A DNA stretch of 64,000 bases. Source: Heliopora coerulea (taxonomy: Eukaryota; Cnidaria; Anthozoa; Scleralcyonacea; Helioporidae). The stretch is taken from contig JASJOG010000179.1 of NCBI GenBank assembly GCA_030142905.1, positions 372,001 to 436,000 on the forward strand, given 5' to 3'. Of this stretch, positions 39,101 to 47,357 are shown piece by piece; positions within the stretch are counted from its first letter, which is position 1; every line of letters begins with the position of its first letter. Both the position numbers and the translations under genes were made by a program. The notes beneath the pieces are model-generated. The model did no database searches. It had not been told where the DNA came from and saw only the letters and a list, made by a program, of their open reading frames with translations.

Positions 39101-42100
39101 TTGATGACCTTATTGACAACTCTTCCTTGAGGTGGACAAAGTATGCATAACAGACGAACCCGACCTTAGTTTGGAAAGCGAGGACCACAAACATGTGTAG
39201 CTACTCAAATCGTACCTTATATACTTATTTTATGATTTTTATAGGTGTGCACCAATATTTTCTGTTATTGTTCGTGTGCTGATGGGATATTTAGCAGCAT
39301 CTCGCGCCATGCTTAGTCAGCATATTTTGGCTAACAGTAACGGCAAGAACACGCCTTCAGGTGGTGTGAATACGGAACAAGAAAGAGAGGAACTCAAGTC
39401 TGCTTTACTAGCTGCGCAAGAGAGTGCAGTAGTTCAGATCCTGTTGGAGATTTGTCTTCAATCAGAAGAAGATAAACAGGTGAGCCTAGAGTCTCCAGTT
39501 ATGTTAGGCAGCAAGTCATGGGGGCATAATACAGGGAGGTAGCAAGGATTTTTGAAACAGGAGAGCTGTAGATAAGAATGGTGTCGTGGAAGGGAGTCAC
39601 ACGCATAGAAATTCTTTAAAAAGTTTAAAGGTTGGTAACTGCCGTGAATGATCACAAAGGAATCCAACGTTTCGAGCAAAGGCCCTTCATCAGAGAAAGA
39701 AACAGAACACGTTTCTTTCTCTAACGAAGGGCCTTTGCTCGAAACGTTGGATTTCTTTGAGATCCGTCACGGCTGTTACTAATCTTTAAACTTTTTACAC
39801 GATTTAACGCTGTCTACACAGTATTCTATTTTTATCATTGATCATGAATTCTTTAATGTCGATAACGCCTGTAAATCGGTCAAGAGTACACTTAAAATAC
39901 AATTGTGGCTCCATTTACATACAGATTGAAGACTTGGAGTTTAGTCCATTTAAATTTTTTATTGTAAAACGTGCACCTTCGGTACTGCCTCAAGAAAAAA
40001 AAGTCTAATGGAAGTGCTGTTTGACATTTTAGTAGTTTATTCGCTTAGTTATTTTTATCGATAATTACAACGGACAAAGTGTTTTCTTGCTGTGCATGAC
40101 AACCATATATAATATAGCAAGAATAGTATGAGGAAGTAAGATTATAAAATTCGATTGCTAAGAATAGTTAAGTTGTTAGATTAAAATGAAGTGATAAACA
40201 CATAAAATCATCAAAAAATATGGTACTAAAATACGTCCTCTTATCGGACGTTTCGAAGAAGCTTAAAGATTATTTTCCTATACGAATGGGCAACGGTAAA
40301 GCGCTCCAAAACTGAGCGGCAAAATATTTAAAAGTCCTCTTTCGTTAGTCCATTTTGGGTTGTGGAAGTGAAAATGTTCTTTGTTCTGAATATAGTGTTT
40401 ATATGTGTTCATAAAATGAATTAAATTTAGTGATTTACATTACCTCATTTCGATTCTTAATCAAGACTGTCGTTCATAATGTACAGTAATAAAAACATCA
40501 TCTTTCTTCACGTCTTATTCTATTAATCTGCTTAATATATCTTCTCCGTTTATCTATATAACTATTCTGTACGTAGCATGTTCCTCCGATGGGAAAACCA
40601 ATTCTTTGCAACTATTTAAAGACTTTTAGCATTCTGTAGAATCATTTATCTGAAGAAGGTTTTGAAGCAAAGTTAAAATATTATATCTCCTTTTTGCCTT
40701 ACTTATTAACTCAAATCTTGAGCTTTACATGATATGTTTATTTCCTGATTACGCTTTGTTTTATACTTTTTCAAACTGTTGGCTGCCAATGAATTGTTAA
40801 TAAAATTGTTAAAAGGTTACCAACGACATACCAGATGTCGACATTACGAAAATCATCCCACCGTAATCTTTGGCTCCTAGTTTCAGATGAAATATCAAGT
40901 GATAGGTTGGAAAGCGAAAAGAAGTCAGAAATTTACTTCTGTCTTGACGTAGCGTTATGTGTTGTAATTAATTCTTTTTAAATACTTATCCTAGGAACAA
41001 GGAGGAAGTATGCGTCTTTGTGAATTACGAGAAATCAGATGTCTTGTGTGTTCAACGCTACATCAAATGTTCATAGCGGATCCTAAACTGGCAAAGCTGG
41101 TTCATTTTCAGGTAAGCGACAGAGTATTTTCAATGGATAAATATTTGTATGGTTACAGCAAGACCAGTTAACCCTAAAGCCACCAAACGGATCATATGAA
41201 CAGTCATTTTGTCATATGTTGAGATATTTACATGGTACTTAAAATGAAAACAATTTTTAAAATGTATTCACCGCTGTTTATATCACTGAAAATGACTGTT
41301 CTATTTGGCCGTATTACGTTGAGTGGTAAAAAATAAAACTTAGCAGGGCACAATTTTTTAAATTGACATTTCAAAAGATCTATCACTTACGTCTTGAGAG
41401 GTAAGTGATAGATTTTTTGAAATGTCAATTTAAAAAATTGTGTTTTTAATACGCACGCTCTCAAGCTGATCTCTCAGAAAAACTTTCTGAGTCCCTGACG
41501 GGAATCGAACCCGTAACCTTCTGATCGGCGGTGAGACGCTACAAAGACTCAGATGGTGAGCGAAGGTTAAATTTGTGTACTGGTTCGTATAGATGGTAGA
41601 CATATGTACTGCCAGTCTGCTAGTCTCAATATGTCGTCTATTTTTTATTCATTGATTAACATAAAAATGGTCGACATATCGAGACTAGCAGACTGGCAGT
41701 ACATATGACTACCATCTATACTAACCAGTACACAAATTTGACCTTCGCTCACCATCTGAGTCTTTGTAGCTCAATGGTTAGAGCGTCTCAACGGCGATCA
41801 GAAGGTTACGGGTTCGATTCCCGTCAGGGACTCAGAAAGTTTTTCTGAAAGAACAGCTTGAGAGCGTGCGTATTAAGAACATAATTACCAAGCTACCACA
41901 AACACATCATTAAAAAATTGTGTTCTGCTAAGTTTTTTACAACTCAACGTAATACATCTGCATTGAAAATTTCTCACAAAAATCTCAAAACCTGAATTTT
42001 TGGTAATTTTTCACAAACTTCCATTTAACTGTTTTTAAAAATAGTCGGTGGCTTTAAAGGTTAAGTAGCTCCTGAGTTATCTCCCAGTGTCGTCAGTGAG

Positions 42101-45100
42101 TGTCGTCATGCAGTGAGCGCGTGACTATTAGAGCCCTTTGACAATCAGGTGACCCTGTGTATGAAAACGCTACAGTAGAGTTTCAAAACGTTAAGTCATG
42201 AACAGTAAATTTTACAGTTACCTTTAAAATATTTCCAACCAAAGTAGTGTTGACCACATAGAACCCTTTTTCTTTTTTGCGAAGCTTTTTATCTAGTCAT
42301 GTGTGAAAATAATATTTATAAAATAACAAGATTTGCAATGGCGATCTTCGCTTCCTTTTGTTTACTACATAACTTCAAATTCTTGTTGTGTTCAGTCGGA
42401 CGTTTTACGCTATCAACACTTATTCTTCAGGAGGAATGTTTGTTCCAGTTGCAATAAAAAGTATAATCGACATAAAATCTGTGTTTCATTGAAACAAAAA
42501 TTTCTACAGAGGAGCAAACGTGGGAGAAGAAGGCTTCAATGAACAAAGCTAATACTTATGTCATAATATCACAAATACCATTTTCTTATTTAAAAAAGAC
42601 TATCAAGCGACTTTAGGGACTCTTAATGTCTACTTTTTTCATCTTAGAAATACGTTCCGTATATTCTAAAGTCTTAGCCATACTCAAAAACCGGGTCATA
42701 AAAACACGAACAACTCGTTTTAAATTATCCGACACACTTTGTTGTGGGAATTTAGCCCAAAAGTGAATCTGGCAACATTTTTTAGACCTTTGAGAAAATT
42801 AAGTTCTTGAGGAAAACATTTTACAAACAATGACTCTACAAATTACTCCACAACTATTTACTCTTCATGTTAGCGTTGAGTTAATCTTTAGTATTTCGTT
42901 TTATACCAAGGGATATGATCCAGATCTACTCCCAGTCACCGTCAGTGGAATCCCATCCATGCACATCTGTCTTGACTTTGTCACGGAGTTGCTAAACCAG
43001 CCGGAACTTGAAAAACAGGTATAGTCTTGACGAGATTCGTCTTGAGGAAACTCAAATTATTTTGCTTGTGCTCAGTAATCTGGAGAGCTTCAGTGGTAAA
43101 AAAAGAGAAAAAAGTTGGGAATTGTTTACTTCATCTAGAATCGTCATGTGTAATATCGTAATTCAGTTGATAGGTACTTTAATCAAGGGTCAAGAACACA
43201 TCTAAAGCCTGGTTTACACGAGCGACATAAGCACAAGGACAAGATCTAAACGTAAACAAAGCGTGATATCTCCTCATGGACTTGCAAAGATAAAACAAGA
43301 ATTTGTTTCGTCTTTTGTTTGGCTGTTGGCTTATGATTGGATTATGATCTTATGCTTATGATTACGACGATCCTTATGTCGCAGGCTTGACTTCATTCTT
43401 TTGTTTTGCCTTTTGTTTTGTCCTTATGTCCTTTTGTCCTTTTGTCCTTTATGCTTATGCTCACGTGTGAACCAGGCTTAAGGGAGCAGTGGCAGATTAT
43501 CAGCAGTGTAAAGAAAGCCCTGTGGGTTTTAGAGAAACAGGAGACCATTATCGACGATCCAGCTACGCGCTGAGTGATGTTCTCTTGTGTAAACGTTTTC
43601 ACAAGATTCTGAAATTATCAATTTTAGAAACTGAGTTTGGTGCTGATTCTCATGATGAAAGCTTTTCATATAGCGTTTGCTATGCAAGCAAACTTGTTGT
43701 ATTAACTCCTCGACGCTCACTATATTTCGTGCTTATTTAAAAAGTCGATTCGTTAACACAATGCCTAGTCTTTCTCGCTAATAACTTCCCTTCGATCAAA
43801 TAGTAGTCTCTGTCTTCACATAATATGAACTTTTTTAACTGCCAGGCATGGAAGTGTAGTTTGGATGTAATGAACACAACCTTGAGCGCTTTGCCAAGCA
43901 CAAGTGGTCGCAAACAGTCCCTGAGATTAAGGGTTGAATCCTGGCCCGGTTGTTCAAAGAGCGATTAGCTTAATCCAGAATTAGCGAAAATTTTGTGTAC
44001 ACCTGTCTGATCATGCTGCTGAGAAAAGTTGGAATTTTCCTTTACAGGTTTTGGGTGTATACAAGTTGTGAAATCTGAACAAAAATGTACAACCAAAGTA
44101 AACGAAACCAAAATAACGAATTAACTGGTAATCTTGGATTAGCGCTAATCGTGCTTTGAACAACCGGCGCCAGGTCTTATAGTTTGGGTCGGATATTTGG
44201 TCGAATTGCGAGAGACTTAGTGAACTTTCTGCTAAACGTCCATAGTTTTTCTCATGCTCTTCGGTTTCCTTCTTTAAAGAAGGTTGACGGGGTTGGAGGG
44301 GATAAATATTTAGGGAAACTACACATAAAAGCTGTAAGCATAAGTCGTTTAGGTTTTAACTTAAAGACTGTCGTGAAGATTCGTTGTAGCTATCCCCTGC
44401 AAATTTCCTAGCGATCATGCTGAAAACATCTATACACTTGAACATTTACCTTCTGGTGAGGGCAGATTGGGGAATAACGGGCCTGGTTTGTTAAGGGAGA
44501 TATTGTCGGTAAAGGGTTAAAAACTACAATTTTAGATGATTCAGTAATAGACTTGATAAGGATTACAAGTTTCTGCCTCAAAAATCTCTTTAAAACAGGT
44601 ATATTTACTTTATTCGATAATCACAGCCGAACTATACACTTTTGCTCCTTTAGTTGTTTGCAGTTCAGCTGTCTTCGTACTTGTGCATCCAGTTTCCTCT
44701 TCCTAAAGCCATGGCCGTTGCAAAGTACGTTCTAAGCCGTCTGACATCGTTAAGCGAAGCACTTTCGGGGGACAAGTGTGCTAGCTTTTTTGTACCGGCT
44801 TGTGCGTGCGTAGTTAGATTTTGTCAAGCGTTCCCACCATTATCCATGGAAGCATCGTCTTTACTGCTCACGATTGGTCGAATCACGGTGTCACGTGCCG
44901 CTGGAAGCTGTGGTGAGGAACTTGGTAAGTTTTGATGCATAACACAAGACTCAACTCAAGGATCAACTGCACAAAGGGATGCAAAACTGCACTCCTTAAG
45001 AAAGACTTAAAATCTACAGTCGCAAGTTATATTTCCAAATTTCTGTGATCCCTTATTGGTTAACTGTGCTGGGATACACTTTATTCTACTACATTGTGCT

Positions 45101-46472
45101 GTATTTTATGTACTCTATTTCACCACCACTGTTTTCAACTCTACTTTTTTCTATCCTACTTTACGATTCCTTATTCCACGACTGTAAGAAATTGTAAGAG
45201 ATGATTGATGAGACATTGTTTGGGAAATGAAATTTTATTGTTTCTCCGTGTGCACAATCTACATGTCCAGGAGACTTCGTCTTTTGTACGCTGAATCCGC
45301 ACGTTTAGCGGTTGATATTGATAGGGTTTTGAAAACTATGTCGCGGGCTGTACCTTGCGCACATGAGTTCTAGCGTATTTTTGCGGAACTATTTTCTAAC
45401 GATTCTTTTATTAAAGCCTGCCAGCTTTTGTTGTATATGGATGGCGATTAAGCGCTGTCGAAACTTAGTTAGCTTACACCAAGTCCTGAGAGTAAACTTA
45501 CACCGTCACCGTTCAGCTATCCCTTCTTACAAAACTGAAAAATACTTTAACTAAAATTGAAACGTCTAATGTACGGTATCGCTGTTTTAGGGCATACGAC
45601 TGTCGTATAGCATTGTTTGTTCTCGGGTATGCAATGGTTTCGCATAGGGCACAATTCCTGCTTCGTGCCACCACAGCTGCAAGCCACTTCACACTAATTA
45701 AGTGTAAATTAAAATTTTCGTGTGTAAGTCTACACTGGCATTGTAGCCACACGGAAAAGGTGTCTCCAGAACTCCAAACTTTTGCTTACCGACTTTGTGT
45801 AAACAAACAAATTCAGTACAAAATAGCATTTTTGGGAAGTTAATTTACTTCAATCATGGTGTTGACTTCTTCATAATAGTGTTGCTTCAACACCGTTAAA
45901 CAGAAATTTTTCATGTATCTCTGAGGATGATTCTGAAACAGAATTGAACACTGTTAGGTGTGCCAGTTTACGCTATACTGGTGTCCCCACTGCTGCAATG
46001 ATTTATACTGATTTTGGTGTTGTGGTAACTCTCAACGATTTCGATTCACTCCGGGAAAGGCTGGTGAGTTAATCGGATAAATCGGAACGGACAATCGTTT
46101 TGAGTGTTGTGAATTATCGTGAATTAATTTCAAAGTAAATCGTATTATGAATTATTTTGTATAAATGCTAAATTCTCTCTTGATATCTTTAAAGAAATTT
46201 GCCTTTACCGTTTTTTATTTTAAGAATTCTCTCGTCATTATTCGTTACTTGAAGAGTTAAACGAACGAGTAAAAAGAAATAGCGAAAGACTCGAAGATCA
46301 TGGCTTTGAGGAACAGGTCTTCAGGGACAGTGGTGATACGCCGATGTTGTCTGGTTTACCCTACGGAGTGTCTGGATCTAAGGAGGTTGTTTTGTATAAT
46401 ACTATTAGGAAGACTTTCATGGAACTTGTTAATTTATGCGTGTTAGAGAAATATGGTATCATGAACACCTAA
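15236..46472 (+). CDS. INTS2: INTS2: Integrator complex subunit 2 (18 exons)
   Basis: Integrator is a nuclear complex that cleaves nascent RNA-polymerase-II transcripts (snRNA 3' ends, promoter-proximal attenuation); INTS2 is a helical-repeat scaffold subunit. Exons: 15236-15658, 17264-17366, 18311-18424, 18909-19204, 20501-20705, 25617-25917, 27184-27433, 28209-28343, 31426-31611, 33270-33381, 33742-34005, 36139-36340, 37994-38128, 39245-39479, 40995-41111, 42911-43018, 44654-44924, 46225-46472. The total is 1235 codons including TAA, all phases agree, and every intron is GT-AG. Recognised segments include [126 protein letters not shown] and [11 protein letters not shown]. The start is the first ATG after an in-frame stop at 15167-15169. 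No internal stop or frameshift was seen, so the gene appears functional despite many intronic insertions. Confidence 0.95.
15985..16042 (+). repeat. Double-hairpin repeat, copy 2
   Basis: CTGGC-TAAC-ACCAG is followed by ACAATTTTACTCATTG and GATGAGCCC, in INTS2 intron 1. It is followed about 110 bases later by copy 3. Confidence 0.5.
16095..16152 (+). repeat. Double-hairpin repeat, copy 3
   Basis: CTGGC-TAAT-GCCAG is followed by ATGATTTTACCCAT and GGGATGAGCC; same order and spacing as the other copies. Confidence 0.5.
16722..16998. mobile_element. Fold-back repeat with hammerhead-like motif in both arms
   Basis: The left arm (about 16722-16830) and right arm (about 16875-16998) are near-exact inverted copies around AT-rich sequence. 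The right arm reads CTGAAGATGGCATAAGTTTG followed by CCAAAAC. The left arm, on the minus strand, reads the same with CCGAAAC, matching CTGANGA - hairpin (GGCA/TGCC) - GAAA. It lies in INTS2 intron 1. Confidence 0.6.
17264..17366 (+). CDS. INTS2: INTS2 exon 2
   Basis: Acceptor TTTGTTTCAG and donor GCAG|GTTAG. Phase 0 in, 1 out. Encodes [19 protein letters not shown], aligned with the region after IMNKV in animal INTS2. Confidence 0.9.
18311..18424 (+). CDS. INTS2: INTS2 exon 3
   Basis: Acceptor TTTTCCAG, phase 1 in, and donor CAAG|GTATTT, phase 1 out. Encodes [20 protein letters not shown] and [16 protein letters not shown]. Confidence 0.9.
18909..19204 (+). CDS. INTS2: INTS2 exon 4
   Basis: Acceptor TTTTTCTCAG and donor CAAAAA|GTAAGT. 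Encodes [40 protein letters not shown] and AHFIKSGQK, matching conserved INTS2 blocks in order. Confidence 0.92.
19808..20432. mobile_element. GAGTCC-rich non-autonomous element
   Basis: It starts TTGTAGTTAAGTCC and ends AAGTACTACAA, roughly inverted termini, with clusters of CCGAGTCCGAGTCC near the left end and CGAGTC words near the right. A second fragment lies at 8430-8560. It is non-coding and in INTS2 intron 4. Confidence 0.5.
20501..20705 (+). CDS. INTS2: INTS2 exon 5
   Basis: Acceptor TATCTTGTAG and donor GAAG|GTGAAG. Phase 0 in, 1 out. Encodes [20 protein letters not shown] and a Lys-rich stretch. This stretch is less conserved and was placed by phase and position. A frame read-through stops soon after the donor. 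Confidence 0.85.
20937..24729 (+). pseudogene. Family B DNA polymerase (Polinton/adintovirus-like), broken
   Basis: Domains in order: an N-terminal region of unknown role (ATG 20937 to TAA 21708-21710); a segment with [12 protein letters not shown]; a C2H2-like finger ([20 protein letters not shown]); exonuclease motifs YADFEAIV and [10 protein letters not shown]; an HNH/endonuclease-VII-like cluster (CHIC then [17 protein letters not shown]); [20 protein letters not shown]; polymerase motif A (LDGNNLYG), motif B ([16 protein letters not shown]) and motif C (FTDTESL); and a terminal [20 protein letters not shown]. It is interrupted by in-frame stops at 21708, about 21798 and 22734 and by frameshifts near 23300, 23500, 24185 and 24400. 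The set of motifs matches protein-primed type B polymerases of invertebrate Polinton or adintovirus-like elements. It is inactive as it stands. Confidence 0.85.
24981..25036 (+). repeat. (GAAGAT)n tract encoding Glu-Asp
   Basis: About nine GATGAA units; in frame they give an ED tract followed by [13 protein letters not shown] and a stop. It may be the acidic tail of an accessory element protein or a simple microsatellite. Confidence 0.8.
25617..25917 (+). CDS. INTS2: INTS2 exon 6
   Basis: Acceptor TTGTCATAATAG, phase 1 in; donor GTGAG|GTAGGA, phase 2 out. Encodes [37 protein letters not shown] and [20 protein letters not shown], one of the most conserved parts of INTS2. Confidence 0.93.
25918..27183 (+). 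other. INTS2 intron 6
   Basis: No gene or recognised element except a run of TTAA, TTTG and TTTA repeats at about 27005-27155, close to the acceptor. Confidence 0.5.
27005..27155 (+). repeat. TTAA/TTTG/TTTA simple repeats
   Basis: Consecutive blocks of TTAA, TTTG and TTTA tetranucleotides end 29 bases before exon 7. Confidence 0.9.
27184..27433 (+). CDS. INTS2: INTS2 exon 7
   Basis: Acceptor AATTATGTGTTAG completes an AGT codon; donor GAGAAG|GTAATA, phase 0. Encodes [40 protein letters not shown] and [11 protein letters not shown]. Confidence 0.92.
28015..28072 (+). repeat. Double-hairpin repeat, copy 4
   Basis: Weak first stem (CCTAGCAAACGCCTG), then the intact second hairpin GACGA-TTTTAC-TCGTC and GGAGGAGCCC. 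It lies in INTS2 intron 7. Confidence 0.5.
28209..28343 (+). CDS. INTS2: INTS2 exon 8
   Basis: Acceptor CTTGTTACAG and donor GTCAAG|GTAGGT. Phase 0 both sides. Encodes [20 protein letters not shown] and [20 protein letters not shown]. Confidence 0.93.
28344..31425 (+). other. INTS2 intron 8
   Basis: Holds the deleted Tc1/mariner copy at 29503-30126. Two direct copies of a TTCGAGTTA(C/G)-type string lie near 30620-30650 and 31230-31260 and may be the edge of another DNA element. Nothing else was recognised. Confidence 0.5.
29503..30126 (+). mobile_element. Internally deleted Tc1/mariner element
   Basis: Terminal inverted repeats: CACTGCCGGTCAAAAAGAAC on the left and GTTCTTTTTGACCGCCAGTG on the right, with TA on both outer sides (29501-29502 and 30127-30128). 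Inside, 29777-29989 encodes a transposase N-terminal helix-turn-helix part ([28 protein letters not shown]). A shifted frame continues to about 30085 ([19 protein letters not shown]). The catalytic DDE part is absent, so the copy is non-autonomous. Confidence 0.85.
31426..31611 (+). CDS. INTS2: INTS2 exon 9
   Basis: Acceptor CGTTATTTTAG and donor AATCAG|GTATTA; phase 0 both sides. Encodes [32 protein letters not shown] and [13 protein letters not shown]. The frame would continue into the intron for a while, so the donor was chosen by homology and phase. Confidence 0.9.
31674..32090. mobile_element. hAT-like MITE with GTCC(T/A)CACGT termini
   Basis: The left end GGTCCCGTCCTCACGTATGC and the right end read inward (GGCTACGTCCACACGTACAC) are inverted relatives. 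The interior is rich in GAAAACG words. It lies in INTS2 intron 9. Confidence 0.6.
33270..33381 (+). CDS. INTS2: INTS2 exon 10
   Basis: Acceptor TTTTCTTCTAG and donor TTAG|GTGAGA, phase 1 out. Encodes [20 protein letters not shown], matching the conserved 'LLVLYYILSYE' block. Confidence 0.92.
33742..34005 (+). CDS. INTS2: INTS2 exon 11
   Basis: Acceptor CATTCGACAG and donor GAAG|GTAGGT, phase 1 both sides. Encodes [20 protein letters not shown] and [20 protein letters not shown], then DWLCEED. Confidence 0.93.
34082..34420 (+). repeat. Repeat family C, copy 1
   Basis: Shares with 55775-56080 a run of blocks in the same order: GTATAGGTAATAGC-like, CACGCACGAG, GCTATTACC, ACAGTGCC, CAAATTACTGTA, CCTTGAAATTGC-like. 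Non-coding, in INTS2 intron 11. Confidence 0.6.
34904..35569. mobile_element. MITE rich in GATCGCAGAC words
   Basis: Left terminus ACCTAGCTTCCATATGATCG and right terminus ATTATATGGAAACCAGGCTT are inverted. The interior has many GATCGCAG(A/G)C words and two direct copies of ATCTCAATGGATGGCTAAAT. In INTS2 intron 11. Confidence 0.6.
35600..36050 (-). pseudogene. Penelope-type 3' relic
   Basis: On the minus strand, CTGACGAAGGGCCTTTTCTC followed by GAAACGTTAGA, plus the 3'-UTR-like blocks CATTGGTTAACTTTTTGTCA and CATGACTC, parallel the Penelope pair at 59970-62757. No coding part was seen. INTS2 intron 11. Confidence 0.5.
36139..36340 (+). CDS. INTS2: INTS2 exon 12
   Basis: Acceptor TCTTCATCTAG and donor AGACG|GTACGT. 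Phase 1 in, 2 out. Encodes [20 protein letters not shown] and [20 protein letters not shown]. Confidence 0.93.
36341..37993 (+). other. INTS2 intron 12
   Basis: AT-rich, 1.65 kb. No gene, clear repeat or structural motif was recognised. Confidence 0.5.
37994..38128 (+). CDS. INTS2: INTS2 exon 13
   Basis: Acceptor GGTATTTTAG and donor TTCAG|GTAAAT, phase 2 both sides. Encodes [14 protein letters not shown] and [20 protein letters not shown]. Confidence 0.9.
38158..38855 (+). repeat. (TTGG)n-type degenerate array
   Basis: About 700 bases of GGTTGGTTA/GGTTGGC units with a short TTCG-rich block at 38670-38725. It starts 30 bases after exon 13. Confidence 0.95.
39245..39479 (+). CDS. INTS2: INTS2 exon 14
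   Basis: Acceptor TGATTTTTATAG completes an AGG codon; donor AAACAG|GTGAGC, phase 0. Encodes [20 protein letters not shown] and [20 protein letters not shown]. Confidence 0.93.
39617..39797. mobile_element. Fold-back of two Penelope-type 3' ends
   Basis: The left arm (39617-39703) and right arm (39711-39797) are inverted copies. Each carries the string AAGGGCCTTTGCTCGAAACG, in opposite orientations, also found in the Penelope pair at 59970-62757. The CTGANGA core is intact in the left arm (CTGATGA on the minus strand) and reads CTAACGA in the right arm. INTS2 intron 14. Confidence 0.65.
39798..40994 (+). other. INTS2 intron 14, remainder
   Basis: About 1.2 kb of AT-rich sequence with no gene or repeat recognised. 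Confidence 0.5.
40995..41111 (+). CDS. INTS2: INTS2 exon 15
   Basis: Acceptor ACTTATCCTAG and donor TTTCAG|GTAAGC, phase 0. Encodes [20 protein letters not shown] and [12 protein letters not shown], nearly the vertebrate sequence. Confidence 0.94.
41340..41940. mobile_element. Large fold-back element with tRNA-like arms
   Basis: Outer ends TTAGCAGGGCACAATTTTTT and AAAAAATTGTGTTCTGCTAA are inverted. Inside, tRNA-like arms (minus, about 41490-41555; plus, 41760-41832) flank a long palindrome centred near 41650. A second small palindrome (41345-41450) lies at the left end. The minus arm lacks part of the D region. It occupies INTS2 intron 15. Confidence 0.7.
41760..41832 (+). tRNA. tRNA-like sequence (probably SINE-derived)
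   Basis: An acceptor stem GTCTTTG pairs with CAGGGAC (with wobble). The D arm is GCTC-AATGGTTA-GAGC and the T arm ACGGG-TTCGATT-CCCGT, with a B-box GGTTCGATTCC. The anticodon stem has a mismatch and the loop lacks the usual U33, so a functional isotype cannot be assigned. It sits in a fold-back element and is most likely a pseudo-tRNA. Confidence 0.4.
42911..43018 (+). CDS. INTS2: INTS2 exon 16
   Basis: Acceptor TTTATACCAAG and donor AAACAG|GTATAG, phase 0. Encodes [20 protein letters not shown] and [14 protein letters not shown]. Confidence 0.93.
43206..43478. mobile_element. MITE with AGCCTGGTTTACACG termini
   Basis: Left AGCCTGGTTTACACGAGCGA and right TCACGTGTGAACCAGGCT are inverted. The interior has several TTTTGTCCTTATG-type words. 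It lies in INTS2 intron 16. The AGCCTGG(T)TT start is shared with the MITE ending at 35569. Confidence 0.7.
43943..44170. mobile_element. MITE with CCGGTTGTTCAAAG termini
   Basis: GGCCCGGTTGTTCAAAGAGC on the left and GCTTTGAACAACCGGCGCC on the right are inverted, extending into GATTAGC / GCTAATC. About 228 bases, non-coding, INTS2 intron 16. Confidence 0.75.
44654..44924 (+). CDS. INTS2: INTS2 exon 17
   Basis: Acceptor TTTGCTCCTTTAG and donor CTTG|GTAAGT, phase 1 out. Encodes [40 protein letters not shown] and [16 protein letters not shown]. Confidence 0.93.
44925..46224 (+). other. INTS2 intron 17
   Basis: 1.3 kb, no gene recognised. Several short open frames near 45500-45850 lack homology or splice support. 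Confidence 0.5.
46225..46472 (+). CDS. INTS2: INTS2 exon 18 (terminal)
   Basis: Acceptor TTTTTTATTTTAAG completes a GAA codon. Encodes [20 protein letters not shown], then [20 protein letters not shown] and TAA at 46470-46472. This matches the short helical C-terminus of INTS2. A Tc1 relic begins within about 50 bases of the stop. Confidence 0.88.
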
Positions 46473-46514
46473 TGTATAAATGGCTTTGTGTTATTGATTT
46501 AAGGCATTTAAGTA

Positions 46515-47256
46515 TAAAAAGATATAGGGAAAATAAAGAACATGGCGTGAGCGTCTACTTCAGTACCCGATGGAGACAGGGACGCTGGTCTCAGCCGAAA
46601 GCCAAGAAAAAAGCCTCGCCTTACTGTTCGTAAGAAGAAGGCTCGCCTACAGTTTGTACTGGCTCACAAGTCAGTGATGGCTCAAGGTTTCTTCTCCATA
46701 CGAACGTACGTCAGAAGGATGTCAGGGGAAGAATTTAAGGAATATTGCGCCTAACAAAACTGTGAAAGGTGGAGATGGTGGGATCGTGGTCTGAGGATCT
46801 TTTAACACGGCTAGTGTTGGCTTTCCCTCTAGGGTCGATTGAAGGTATAGAATGGGGAAGGATTCGTCAAAATCTTCGAGAATGTATATACCTCAACCAC
46901 CTATGAGATAACAATCGCAACAAGCCACGACTCTAAGGTCAGGGAATAGTTTAAGGAGGAAAGAATCACCTTAATGGGTTGACCGGCACAGTCACCCGAC
47001 CTCTACCCAGTCGAGAATATGTGGAACCATATTAAGGCCATGGTCAAAGAGCAAAACCTAGTAAATGTTAAAGAAATGTGGACTGGTATTAATACTGATT
47101 GGAAAGAATTCCCATTTGAAAAACTAACTGATTGAGTGGTAGTATTAGTATTAAGAATGTTCTATACCGTTTGTTTTCCTTGTTTTTAGCGTTCTGTTAT
47201 AATGTTTACCATTATCATCTGCACTAAGAGTAATCAGTTCTTTCCGACTGCCAGTG
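46515..47256 (+). pseudogene. Degenerate Tc1/mariner transposase, same family as 29503
   Basis: Broken frames contain EHGVSVYFSTRWR (cf. [14 protein letters not shown] at about 30010), RKKARLQFVLAHKSVM and the DDE-region signature HSHPT/AQSPDLYPVENMWN around 46985-47030. The right terminus GTTCTTTCCGACTGCCAGTG ends at 47256, next to TA. The left end is lost. Its start close after the INTS2 stop means the INTS2 3' UTR probably reads into it. Confidence 0.75.
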
Positions 47257-47357
47257 TATGGAAGGAGGTAGGGAGGTAGGTAGCTAGGTAGACATGTATA
47301 TATGTATGTATGTGCATGTATGTGTGTATGTACGTTTGTGTATATGTATGTATGTGT

